Source of the DNA: JANMZR01 sp031383555
GTDB taxonomy: Bacteria > Bacteroidota > Bacteroidia > Cytophagales > Spirosomataceae
NCBI GenBank assembly: GCA_031383555.1
Contig: JANMZR010000238.1
Span: 1-43,378 of the forward strand
Direction of reading: 5' to 3'
DNA: 43,378 nt
Shown here: positions 34,097-41,846 of the stretch, one piece after another
How positions within the stretch are numbered: the first letter of the stretch is position 1
How the letters are laid out: each line of letters begins with the position of its first letter
Notes under the pieces: model-generated
Told to the model about the DNA's origin: nothing
The model's database searches: none
Seen by the model: only the letters and a program-made list of their open reading frames with translations
Position numbers and translations under genes: made by a program

Positions 34097-34141
34097 CTTG
34101 TTTAAACAAAAAATGCTTAATCTGTATAAAAGTTTAATAAA

Positions 34142-34687
34142 ATGAGTAGGAAATATAAATTTTCAAGTAACGATAAATTGTATTTTATAAGTTTTGCGAT
34201 AATCAATTGGATTGATTTGTTTATCAGAGATGAATACAAAAAAGTATTAATTGATAGCTGGAAATTTTGTCAAAAAGAAAAAGATTTAGAAATATATGGT
34301 TGGTGTATAATGACCTCCCATGTGCATATGATTATTGGTAGCCAAGGCAGAGAATTAGATAAAATTGTTGGGGAAATGAAAAGCTTTACAAGTAGAAGTT
34401 TGCGAAAAATTCTTGAAAGCCATACAACCGAAAGCAGAAAAGAATGGATAATTTGGATGATGCAAAGAGTAGGTTTAAAAAATGAGAATAATAAGGATTG
34501 GCAACTTTGGCAACAGAATAATCATCCAATTGAGCTTTACAATTCGGAAATATTTTATCAAAAGCTCAATTATATTCATCATAACCCGGTTGAAGCAGGC
34601 TTCGTGGAAAAGGAAGAAGATTGGGTATTTAGTAGTGCAAAAGATTTTCATGGAATGAAAGGTATGATAGAATTGAGTTATATATAA
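34142..34687 (+). CDS. RAYT: REP-associated tyrosine transposase (Y1 HUH family)
   Basis: 181 aa. The HUH motif is in TSHVHMIIG, the catalytic Tyr probably in YHxx-type context QKLNYIHHNPVEAGFV, with the conserved NPV box. WVFSSAKDF near the end is typical of RAYTs. Length and motifs are intact, so it may be active. These single-domain transposases cleave single-stranded DNA at REP hairpins. Here the gene is flanked by perfect inverted copies of one palindrome, the standard REP-RAYT arrangement. It is a different lineage from the truncated RAYT just upstream. Confidence 0.9.
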   Translation: MSRKYKFSSNDKLYFISFAIINWIDLFIRDEYKKVLIDSWKFCQKEKDLEIYGWCIMTSHVHMIIGSQGRELDKIVGEMKSFTSRSLRKILESHTTESRKEWIIWMMQRVGLKNENNKDWQLWQQNNHPIELYNSEIFYQKLNYIHHNPVEAGFVEKEEDWVFSSAKDFHGMKGMIELSYI

Positions 34688-34709
34688 TGAAAGTTAGTCG
34701 CAAGCAAAT

Positions 34710-34732
34710 CAGCAAGCGAGACGCTTGCGCTA
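34710..34732. repeat. REP-like palindrome, right copy
   Basis: The exact reverse complement of 34074-34096, 22 bp after the RAYT stop codon. Together they define a ~660 bp REP-RAYT unit. Confidence 0.92.
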
Positions 34733-34741
34733 AAAGTGAGC

Positions 34742-34762
34742 GTAACTTTTATAAACTGGATT
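34742..34762 (+). repeat. 21-bp direct repeat, right copy flanking the RAYT locus
   Basis: Exact match to 33733-33753, starting 10 bp after the right REP copy. Confidence 0.85.
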
Positions 34763-34778
34763 TTAAATCTTATTCAAG

Positions 34779-34803
34779 GGTCGACATTGCAAAAATGTCG
34801 ACC
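34779..34803. repeat. Perfect 10-bp hairpin between the RAYT locus and the IPT lipoprotein gene
   Basis: GGTCGACATT (34779-34788), loop GCAAA, AATGTCGACC (34794-34803). No T run follows on either strand, so it looks like another small palindromic repeat rather than a terminator. It lies 28 bp beyond the stop codon of the minus-strand lipoprotein gene and might still stabilise its mRNA end. Confidence 0.65.
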
Positions 34804-34830
34804 AGCAAAATTTGACCTGTTTTAGCACAT

Positions 34831-36465
34831 TTATTTCCTTTCATATTCAATTAAATCACCTGATGCATCTTTAGAAGTGAATTTGACGTTTATATTACCA
34901 TAAGAAATCACCTGCCCAACAGACATTGGTTTCTGTAGCTTCTTCAAATCATTGTTATCAATAGGGAGAATTTTAATATTTCCTGCACCATTTGGCAGCC
35001 CTACATCTACTACGTATACCAATGGGCCTTCCTTCGGAATTAGCTTATCAAAACCTAAAGCTCTTCGGCTTTCCACCACAACTGCAGTGTTTTCATTTGT
35101 AGGAATTATAATTAATTTTATACCACCTTTCTGCTCTATTGGCGTCAAAGTCATGCTACCATTTCCAGTGTTGCTAGCACATACTACTTGGTCGTCATTA
35201 ATCCACCCAAGTAGCCATCTCTCCCAACCAAAATATTCAGGGCCAAGGCCAGTGGCAGTACTCATCAAATCAAAATCACCTGTGAATCGAGTAGCTCTGC
35301 TATCGGACTGATCCCATAAATCTGTTAAAGTCAAGATACGGCCCATTTCTTGTACCATTTTCAATCCATTTATTTTAGCACTCAAAACGATCCCATTATT
35401 TAAGATTTTTCCGTCAGCAGTCACGCCGTATCCTATAGGCCTTGCATATGTTTTACTATAATTAATATTAACAGCCCCATCAGAATTTATAATTACAAAT
35501 GCGTCACTAGTTGAAAAGTCAACCGTTGGATCAGCCAATGCAATAGCTTCATCACATAATTCTCTGAGAGGGGCAGTTTTAATAATAGGCCATCCATAAT
35601 CAGCAGTAGTTTTGGACACTCTGTACCATTTAAATTCCGGTATAAGATTGACCTTTAAATTTCCATAGGAAACACCTTTCAGAAAATCTTCTGCACTAGG
35701 GCTCAAGCTTTCAAATACTTCTTTTGGGGTTTTTGTGGCGGGTGCATCTTTATAATCAATAAAAATAAGTTTTAAATTAATAGTCCCTGTTGAAGGAATT
35801 CGATCTATTCTACGAGGAAACCCAATTCCCGTACTTTGGCTCTCTAAAATATATTTAATATTAGGGATTTTACAAGCTGCAAAGTCAGGCTTTACATAAC
35901 TAAATCCTGTTTTTTTTGATACTCCATTAGGTGTTGTTACACTCACATCGCCACTTGCACCAGTACCAATCCAAGCTGTAATTAGTATTGCACTTTCTAC
36001 ATAAAATTTAGTAGCAGGTATGCCGCCAAAACTTACCACCGTTGCCCCGGTAAAATTATTACCAGTAATTTGAACTATGTCATTTGCGGTTGCTATTAAA
36101 GGGAGAAATGAAAGTATTGAAGGGCCTGGGAGCTTATAGGTGAAACCCGATTTAGAAGTAACACCAATAGGAGTTGTGATGCTTATATCACCAGTTTTTC
36201 CTCCGGCTACAACTGCTGTTAATGAGGTGGGACTATCCACAATAAAAGATGCGGCTAGTGTGCCTCCAAAACTAACCTTTGTTGCGTCAGTAAAATTTGA
36301 CCCTGTAATAGTTACCTTATCATTAGTTGTACCACTAGTTGGGCTAAATGAAGCAATTGTTGGCGAATTTGGTAGCACAGGAACAACTATTTTTGTCTCC
36401 TCTTTTTTGCAAGACACCCATAAACAAACCAGAATAAGTAAGGAAAGGATAAATCGCTTATACAT
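34831..36465 (-). CDS. IPT/TIG-domain lipoprotein with a degenerate M6-peptidase-like domain
   Basis: 544 aa. The lipoprotein signal is LILVCLWVSCKKEE. Two IPT/TIG domains follow, about residues 35-112 (SFSPTSGTTNDKVTITGSNF) and 113-195 (ILSFLPLIATANDIVQITGN). The remaining ~340 residues resemble M6 (immune inhibitor A-like) metalloproteases, including GDFDLMSTATGLGPEYFGWERW and LLGWINDDQV. Where those enzymes carry HExxHxxGLxDL, this protein has QEMGRILTLTDLW (Gln372, Glu373, Arg376). Both zinc-binding His are replaced, so it is probably not a protease but a surface binding protein. The N-terminal anchor and IPT domains suggest outer-surface display. Confidence 0.8.
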   Translation of the reverse strand: MYKRFILSLLILVCLWVSCKKEETKIVVPVLPNSPTIASFSPTSGTTNDKVTITGSNFTDATKVSFGGTLAASFIVDSPTSLTAVVAGGKTGDISITTPIGVTSKSGFTYKLPGPSILSFLPLIATANDIVQITGNNFTGATVVSFGGIPATKFYVESAILITAWIGTGASGDVSVTTPNGVSKKTGFSYVKPDFAACKIPNIKYILESQSTGIGFPRRIDRIPSTGTINLKLIFIDYKDAPATKTPKEVFESLSPSAEDFLKGVSYGNLKVNLIPEFKWYRVSKTTADYGWPIIKTAPLRELCDEAIALADPTVDFSTSDAFVIINSDGAVNINYSKTYARPIGYGVTADGKILNNGIVLSAKINGLKMVQEMGRILTLTDLWDQSDSRATRFTGDFDLMSTATGLGPEYFGWERWLLGWINDDQVVCASNTGNGSMTLTPIEQKGGIKLIIIPTNENTAVVVESRRALGFDKLIPKEGPLVYVVDVGLPNGAGNIKILPIDNNDLKKLQKPMSVGQVISYGNINVKFTSKDASGDLIEYERK

Positions 36466-36684
36466 ATTTTAAGTAGTTTAGTTTTATAAATTTTCTTCTT
36501 ATTTATGGCATCATGAAACCAATAAGTGAAATCAAACAGGCTTGCGAAGATACAAACAAGTAGGTGAATTACTTTCTTTTCCTAGGTTTTAAAATTAGAA
36601 TATAAGTAGCTGAAAATCAGCTATAAAATAAAAACCAAGCTTGGCTTTCTGAGTAGCGCCTCGCCCTGGAAGCAAACCATACTT

Positions 36685-38451
36685 TTATTTCTTTTTCTTC
36701 TTTACTGTCATAATTTCAGGTTTTAGTGTATCGTTAAACATTCCCTTATCAGCATAAATTGAAGCTTCTTTCAATTTACTGTCAAACTCCATTATTTTTT
36801 CCAAATCACCTTTTATTCGATAGTTTTTCAATAATTCAAAATACACCATTGCCGACTTTGGAAACCGTTTGAGCAGCGCTTGGTATGTTTCGATTGATTT
36901 ATCAATTTTTCCTTCTTTTTCATACATCTTGGCAATGCTATAAGCAACTGGTCGGGCATAAAGTGGCGGCTCGCCATAACCCAAATCTATTTCATTTTTC
37001 TCGGCCTTCTTCAACAATAGCATTGCATTTACATAGTCGCCTTGGTAACTGGCTACACAGCCCTGCAACTCTAAACTTGCTGTATTAAGGGTGTTTAGAT
37101 ATCCCCAGGAAAAACGATCGAAGCCTTGGTTTAAGCTGCTATCTTTTCCTGATTGCTTTTCAATTCGCCACAATATGGCATCCAAATTATTAGAAAATTG
37201 TATCGCTTCATTTATATTATTTTTTGAAAGTGCATCCATACCTTTTGCAAAAAAGGTTAAGCTTTTTTTAAATTCCATGCTAGAAAAGCTAAAAGCGGTG
37301 TCTTTATTCATTACTTTTTCTAGTTGGTTCACAGCTTTATCCCAATTCCCAAAGGCCATTTCCATTTTGGCGGGTGCCAATATTCCTTGATTAAAAAAAG
37401 TACCATCATAAAGCTTCTTTCGAGTTTTATCTACTTTCATGTTTTTTAGTTTTTCTGCAAATAATAATGCTTCGTTATGGCGGCCATCGTGCACAGAATT
37501 GTTGATTAAATAGTTGATATTGTGGATATAATTCCAATTGTCCACTTCATCGATTCCGTCGGTTTTCATATAGGTGGAGTCTGTTTTTACGGAGGCTACA
37601 AAGGAGTCGTGAGCCCGCTTATAATCGCCCACACGGTTGTATATATGCCCAGGCATGTGTACAATATGGCCTGATGTAGGCGCCAAAGAGGTCAATAAAT
37701 CGGCTGATTGTAAGGCTCTTTCGGGGCAGCAATCTTCCATCTGATGGATCCAATAATGGTGAAAACCATGGTTATTGGGGTCGATACGTTGTACCTCTTT
37801 GAGCAAAAACTCAGCATACATATGGCCTTCATTTGGTTTTTTATCGGTATCGAACCCAGCCATTTTGCTTAGGGCCAAAAACAATTTGGCATCCACATCT
37901 TCTGGGTATTTATGAATGAGGTAATCCATTTTTTTAGTGATTTCTGGATAGGCTTTTTCTTTTAAGGAATCTCCCAACAAGGTAATTTCGGCATACAGTT
38001 TCTCATGCTCATTGGCCGTTTTGAGTAGCTTTTTTATTTGTTTTATGGCATTCTTTTTCTGATCTTGCAGTACCGAATCTTCATCAGGGCCAGGCATTTG
38101 GTACAAACCCCAATAGGGCATTAGGGCCGATGAATCTAACCTAATCGCCTCTTTAAAAGCACGATAGGCCTCAAAATCCCAAAAATCGTGTAGTAAATTT
38201 AGGCCTTGATTAAAATATTTTTGACAGGAATCTGATTTGGTTTGAATTTTCATATTAGAGGCCCCAATGCCTTTCATCAGTTTAGGAGCTGGAAGGCTAT
38301 GAATATAAAAATTTTGCTTCCGGGATGCCTGCATATGTTGCAAATGGCTATGCCCAGCTGTAGAGCTTTTATTGTAGTCGACATGGTGGTCGTGCTGGGC
38401 TAGGGTAATAATAGAATTGGCTAAGGTAAGGAGTAAAATTAGTTTTCTCAT
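36685..38451 (-). CDS. Secreted tetratricopeptide-repeat protein with His-rich N-terminus
   Basis: 588 aa with a signal peptide ending ITLAQ. Just after it is a His-rich stretch (HDHHVDYNKSSTAGHSHLQH) that could bind metal ions. TPR-like helical repeats cover most of the rest: YFNQGLNLLHDFWDFEAYRAFKEAIRLD, LAPTSGHIVHMPGHIYNRVGDYKRAHD, and a C-terminal IAKMYEKEGKIDKSIETYQAL. The H-rich PGHIYxRVGDY motif recurs in this family of Bacteroidota proteins, but the function is unknown. It is probably periplasmic. The C-terminal KKKK is encoded near a poly-A run. Confidence 0.8.
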   Translation of the reverse strand: MRKLILLLTLANSIITLAQHDHHVDYNKSSTAGHSHLQHMQASRKQNFYIHSLPAPKLMKGIGASNMKIQTKSDSCQKYFNQGLNLLHDFWDFEAYRAFKEAIRLDSSALMPYWGLYQMPGPDEDSVLQDQKKNAIKQIKKLLKTANEHEKLYAEITLLGDSLKEKAYPEITKKMDYLIHKYPEDVDAKLFLALSKMAGFDTDKKPNEGHMYAEFLLKEVQRIDPNNHGFHHYWIHQMEDCCPERALQSADLLTSLAPTSGHIVHMPGHIYNRVGDYKRAHDSFVASVKTDSTYMKTDGIDEVDNWNYIHNINYLINNSVHDGRHNEALLFAEKLKNMKVDKTRKKLYDGTFFNQGILAPAKMEMAFGNWDKAVNQLEKVMNKDTAFSFSSMEFKKSLTFFAKGMDALSKNNINEAIQFSNNLDAILWRIEKQSGKDSSLNQGFDRFSWGYLNTLNTASLELQGCVASYQGDYVNAMLLLKKAEKNEIDLGYGEPPLYARPVAYSIAKMYEKEGKIDKSIETYQALLKRFPKSAMVYFELLKNYRIKGDLEKIMEFDSKLKEASIYADKGMFNDTLKPEIMTVKKKKK

Positions 38452-38523
38452 TAATTGTAAAATGTTAGTTAAATTTTATTTGAAGTATTTTTTTAAGAAA
38501 ATATTGACAAGTATTCTAGTTTA

Positions 38524-39219
38524 TCATGTTATTGGTAAGCCATAAAACCACCTTCCAAAAGCCTGCCACCAGCTAAAATGTATGCCAAAAATAATAACTG
38601 AATGCACAAAAACATAAATTCCCAATATCAAAGGAAATACCCAACGGCCTTTTTTCTGTTTTCTTTCTACAAAAATCAAAATACCGAAAACCAAGTAAAC
38701 AATAGCCAATACTATAAAATAACCATATTGTGAGTGGAAAGGAATACGTGCCGCTGCGGGTTCTATACAAGCAATGCCGGTTACAATCATCCCTCTAGCA
38801 TGGAGGTCCACTTGGTGGCGAAAGCGATAGGCGATAAAAAAGGCTACCGCTAAAATGAATAAATCTTTAAAAGTAACCCAAAGGCCAATATCCCAGCCAT
38901 CTCCAAAACCTTTTTGACGACTATGCGATAAAAGCATTATTGATATAAAAATAAGAGGCGAAACAAAGTAAGACAACTTGCCAATGAGCCTATGTATCTG
39001 CAATTTCTTTTTCCTTATCAAAATGGGTTGAATAATGAGCATTGCCACCCAAAGACCAACAATGCTGGCATGAAAGTGAAAATAGAATGTAAAATTGGCC
39101 GTGCCGTCAAAGAATTTCGAAAAATAAGATGGCCAAAAACCTATCAATATTAAGGCCACTAAGCCTATAAAGTAATATCCTGAGCGGTCGAAGCGAAGTT
39201 TAGCGGTTTTGGTTTGCAT
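38524..39219 (-). CDS. Integral membrane protein, DUF2306-like
   Basis: 231 aa with about seven hydrophobic segments. Conserved-looking His are in YFHFHASIVGLW, QIHRLIGKLSYF and VDLHARGMIV, a pattern like that of DUF2306 membrane proteins and possibly used to bind haem. A second, clearer DUF2306 gene is at 40114. It lies 72 bp upstream of the TPR gene on the same strand, so the two may be co-transcribed. Function unknown. Confidence 0.65.
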   Translation of the reverse strand: MQTKTAKLRFDRSGYYFIGLVALILIGFWPSYFSKFFDGTANFTFYFHFHASIVGLWVAMLIIQPILIRKKKLQIHRLIGKLSYFVSPLIFISIMLLSHSRQKGFGDGWDIGLWVTFKDLFILAVAFFIAYRFRHQVDLHARGMIVTGIACIEPAAARIPFHSQYGYFIVLAIVYLVFGILIFVERKQKKGRWVFPLILGIYVFVHSVIIFGIHFSWWQAFGRWFYGLPIT

Positions 39220-39421
39220 GTTTTATATAAATACTTTTTTTTAATAATTTAAAATTTTAAAAAACTTCCCATTGCTTGTCGTGCCGGGCTAATTATTGAA
39301 TTGGTTGAAATAAGGATTAAAATTAGTTTTTTTCATTGATTGTAAAATGTTAGTTAATTTTATTTTTTTGTAAATAGTAAAATTTAATTTCAATTTTGAT
39401 TTGCCACGGTCTGTCGCCTAT

Positions 39422-39565
39422 GTTTCTGTCTTCACAGAGGAATATAAGACACTCATTTACTCGTAATTAAAATGTTTGTGAGGGCCTTCGCCTTCGTTTG
39501 TGTCTTCACAAACGAATGTAACACACTCATTTACAAGTAAATAAAATGTTTGTGAGGACACAAAC
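39422..39565. repeat. Tandem ~74-bp repeat with inverted ends
   Basis: Copy 2 spans 39496-39565: its ends GTTTGTGTCTTCACAAAC and GTTTGTGAGGACACAAAC are inverted repeats matching at 17 of 18 positions, and each end is itself palindromic. Copy 1 (39422 on) is more diverged. A remnant lies at 4156-4174. Confidence 0.75.
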
Positions 39566-39603
39566 ATTGGCGGAGAAAAATTCAATTACGACTTTAAAAT
39601 CGA

Positions 39604-39640
39604 GATAAACAGCCGTCACATCATGAAACGGCTGTTTATC
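39604..39640 (-). terminator. Terminator of the EthD gene
   Basis: A perfect 12-bp inverted repeat, GATAAACAGCCG (39604-39615) and its complement (39629-39640), 2 bp beyond the EthD stop codon. On the minus strand a short T-rich stretch follows. Confidence 0.75.
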
Positions 39641-39642
39641 AA

Positions 39643-39954
39643 CTAAACTGACTGACTAATTTGCATAGTTGGCTGTGTATTTGTGAAGTTTGGAATATCA
39701 CCAAGGAGTTCGGGGCCGTGAGTGCCTAAAGCATTTTGAATCTCCTCAATTGTGCCAAAGTTCAGATTGCCAATTACCACATAGGCAGGTGGGCTGTCGG
39801 GCGCAGCACCAGCCAGTCCTTGCAAAAGGTCAACGCCGACCAGTCCAATAGGAGAGAGGCGTTCCTTTACAAGTGGTATGTGTTTGTTTAAATAATAGTC
39901 CATATCAAATTGACTATCAGTAGTTTTTGGGTAAAGAACAGTTACAGAAACCAT
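39643..39954 (-). CDS. EthD-family protein
   Basis: 103 aa, a dimeric alpha-beta barrel type protein. EthD signatures are VTVLYPKTTDSQFDMDYYLNKHIPLVKERL at the start and IGNLNFGTIEEIQNAL in the second half, with a C-terminal ELLGDIPNFTNTQPTMQI. EthD-type proteins occur with catabolic monooxygenases and in polyketide-related pathways, with mostly unclear activity. It lies two genes from an intradiol dioxygenase, which hints at aromatic metabolism but does not prove it. A strong terminator follows directly. Confidence 0.85.
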   Translation of the reverse strand: MVSVTVLYPKTTDSQFDMDYYLNKHIPLVKERLSPIGLVGVDLLQGLAGAAPDSPPAYVVIGNLNFGTIEEIQNALGTHGPELLGDIPNFTNTQPTMQISQSV

Positions 39955-40000
39955 AATATTGATATTTGTTTAAAGGGTGAAAAATAATTTAAATTCAGTT

Positions 40001-40055
40001 CCGTGGCTTGTGTCACACATGACACTTACTGGGTTCTGTGTGCCACAGACCACGG
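40001..40055. repeat. CCGTGG long imperfect hairpin repeat
   Basis: CCGTGGCTTGTGTCACACA (40001-40019) pairs imperfectly with GTTCTGTGTGCCACAGACCACGG-type sequence at 40033-40055. The right arm matches 33789-33811 in inverted orientation at 22 of 23 bases. It lies between the EthD and DUF2306 genes. Confidence 0.75.
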
Positions 40056-40113
40056 ATTAAGGTGTTGTTTGATTTATTTTTTCTTGTTTCATTTTAAAGG
40101 CCATGCATTATTT

Positions 40114-40737
40114 TTATTTGTAAATTTTTCGTCCTTGTAAAACAAGCTCAGTCACAAAAAGAGGCAAAGCCCAGCATGCCCAAGCCATGAGTGCACCAAG
40201 TCCTTTGATTTGTGTGGGTGCTATAAGGTCATAGAAGAGCCTGAATATGACAAATGCTAAGGTAATCACATAACTCCTGACCACCCATTCTCTATGCAAC
40301 TCAACCTTCTTATTTTTGATTGAGAGGTAAGCCATAATAGCGGAGCCAATCCACACAAAACCCAATGAAATTAAGCCGATTTTATAGGTAATGTCGGCTT
40401 CATTTCGAGGGAACATGATAGTCCAGGAGGCAAGCGCCCCTAAAATAGTACAGATAAGGTAAATCTTTCCCAATGTACGATGTAATTTAACATTCCTTTT
40501 CCGTATTGAAGGCATAAATTGAAATGGCCCTAAAATAGTGGCAGTTATGCCAAATACTACATGGGCGAAAATCAATACAGCATCCTTGCCGTATACATTT
40601 TCAGCGTAAGAAAAACTTAAAAAAGGAAAGGCCCTGGTAACCACAAAATAAATTGTGGCGAGGCCAACAATTACATAAAGTACAAAAACGATTAACCTGC
40701 CGATGGAGAAATAGGAGGCGGCACTTGTATTTTTCAT
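40114..40737 (-). CDS. DUF2306 membrane protein
   Basis: 207 aa with six or so hydrophobic segments. The DUF2306 pattern is visible in HVVFGITATILGPFQF, HRTLGKIYLICTILGALAS and a final LHREWVVRSYVITLAFVIFRL. Conserved His in HRTLG and LHREW suggest haem or quinone binding, but the function is not established. It may be co-transcribed with the EthD gene 159 bp downstream, separated by a palindromic repeat. Confidence 0.82.
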   Translation of the reverse strand: MKNTSAASYFSIGRLIVFVLYVIVGLATIYFVVTRAFPFLSFSYAENVYGKDAVLIFAHVVFGITATILGPFQFMPSIRKRNVKLHRTLGKIYLICTILGALASWTIMFPRNEADITYKIGLISLGFVWIGSAIMAYLSIKNKKVELHREWVVRSYVITLAFVIFRLFYDLIAPTQIKGLGALMAWACWALPLFVTELVLQGRKIYK

Positions 40738-40888
40738 TTTGATTATAGAGTTTAGTTTTGAATTTTTTTGTTTAATAATGTTCTACAAATATAAAGATTG
40801 TGTTTTAGTATATTTTGATTTGGGTCATTGGCCCTATACAGTAGCCGCCAAACCTATATGGAAAGCGATTGGTTGTTCCGATTTTTCG

Positions 40889-41797
40889 CTACTTCTCCCT
40901 CATAGATACTGTTATTTCTTTTTCCCCTTTCTCATTTGTAAAAGTTTCCGTCATTTTTACTGTGCCAGAAGGCATTATTTCAAAAACTATAAACAACTGA
41001 TACTTCGGCGGCAAGCCAGGTATCGTGAAGGTATTGTTGTTGATATATTCAAAACTATCACCAAAGGGCATCCCATTCAATTTATCCCCCTTTACCCACA
41101 GTTGATTGTCCTTTCTAAACAATTCTGTTTTTTTATTGGCATCTTTTTCATTAATATAAATACCCACCAAACGGTCAAGTGCAGTAGGTTCGGCAGCGAG
41201 TTTTTTAGCCATACTAACGTCAAATGCCACTTCTTTAGCCCCATCTTTTAGGTTTTGCACCTCCAAAATCCTTCTTTTGGCAGTGGGAGAAGAAGAACTA
41301 CTGTCTTTTTCAAGCCAAGGGTCGCCCACAAAATAGAGTTGCGTCACCAGTGGCTGATAGCCCTCCGCTGAAATCATCAGGTGAAAATGCGCTGGTCGGT
41401 AATTGTCACCACTGCCATAGGGGACAGGCAAAATGGATTTGAAGGAATAATTACCCTTATTGTCCGAATAGGCAGTGCCTCGGTATTTGAAATCAGCAGA
41501 CTCATTATCATATATCCCTGCGTTGTCGCAATGCCACAATTCTATTTTGGCGTTTTTGTAAGGCGTAATACAGTCGTCGTGCTTTATTTTACCGAATAAC
41601 TTTATTGGATTGCCTTTTTCACCTTTAATCACAAGGTTATTCCTGGTTGGGCTATCGGGGCGATAAAAAGGCCCTAAAACATCGGAGGTAGTTTCACAAT
41701 CTCCCACAAAACGTTTGCCATCGAAACGAACAAAGCCTGTAGTGCTTACCGCAATAGCCGATAACACTGAACTGGTTAAAAATGATCTTCTTTTCAT
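40889..41797 (-). CDS. Tat-signal intradiol ring-cleavage dioxygenase
   Basis: 302 aa. The N-terminal KRRSFLTSSVLSAIAVSTTG looks like a twin-arginine signal. The dioxygenase domain (about residues 35-195) has TSDVLGPFYRPDSP, IELWHCDNAGIYDN and NYRPAHFHLMI. The two Tyr and two His in these blocks are the expected Fe(III) ligands of catechol/protocatechuate-type enzymes. About 95 extra residues follow (LVGIYINEKDANKKTELFRK), beta-rich like the DUF3471-type domain at 6381. The substrate is a diphenol or catechol-like compound, not identified. The extracytoplasmic location is unusual for central aromatic catabolism. Confidence 0.87.
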   Translation of the reverse strand: MKRRSFLTSSVLSAIAVSTTGFVRFDGKRFVGDCETTSDVLGPFYRPDSPTRNNLVIKGEKGNPIKLFGKIKHDDCITPYKNAKIELWHCDNAGIYDNESADFKYRGTAYSDNKGNYSFKSILPVPYGSGDNYRPAHFHLMISAEGYQPLVTQLYFVGDPWLEKDSSSSSPTAKRRILEVQNLKDGAKEVAFDVSMAKKLAAEPTALDRLVGIYINEKDANKKTELFRKDNQLWVKGDKLNGMPFGDSFEYINNNTFTIPGLPPKYQLFIVFEIMPSGTVKMTETFTNEKGEKEITVSMREK

Positions 41798-41846
41798 TTA
41801 TCATTTGTTTATATGATTAAAAAATTATTTAAATAAAGAAAGGTAA

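Larger units (their letters stand above)
39220..39642. other. Intergenic region with two tandem copies of a short repeat element
   Basis: 423 bp without a gene. It contains two ~74-bp direct copies (from 39422 and 39496) of a repeat with GTTTGTGAGG. The second copy has near-perfect inverted ends. A terminator at 39604-39640 belongs to the EthD gene. The rest is AT-rich upstream sequence of the membrane-protein gene. Confidence 0.7.

Noticed and set aside
36140..36472. Plus-strand 110-aa frame opposite the IPT lipoprotein
   Set aside because: Antisense shadow of repetitive IPT codons.
40739..41251. Plus-strand 170-aa frame
   Set aside because: It mostly overlaps the well-supported intradiol dioxygenase gene on the other strand and has no recognisable domain.
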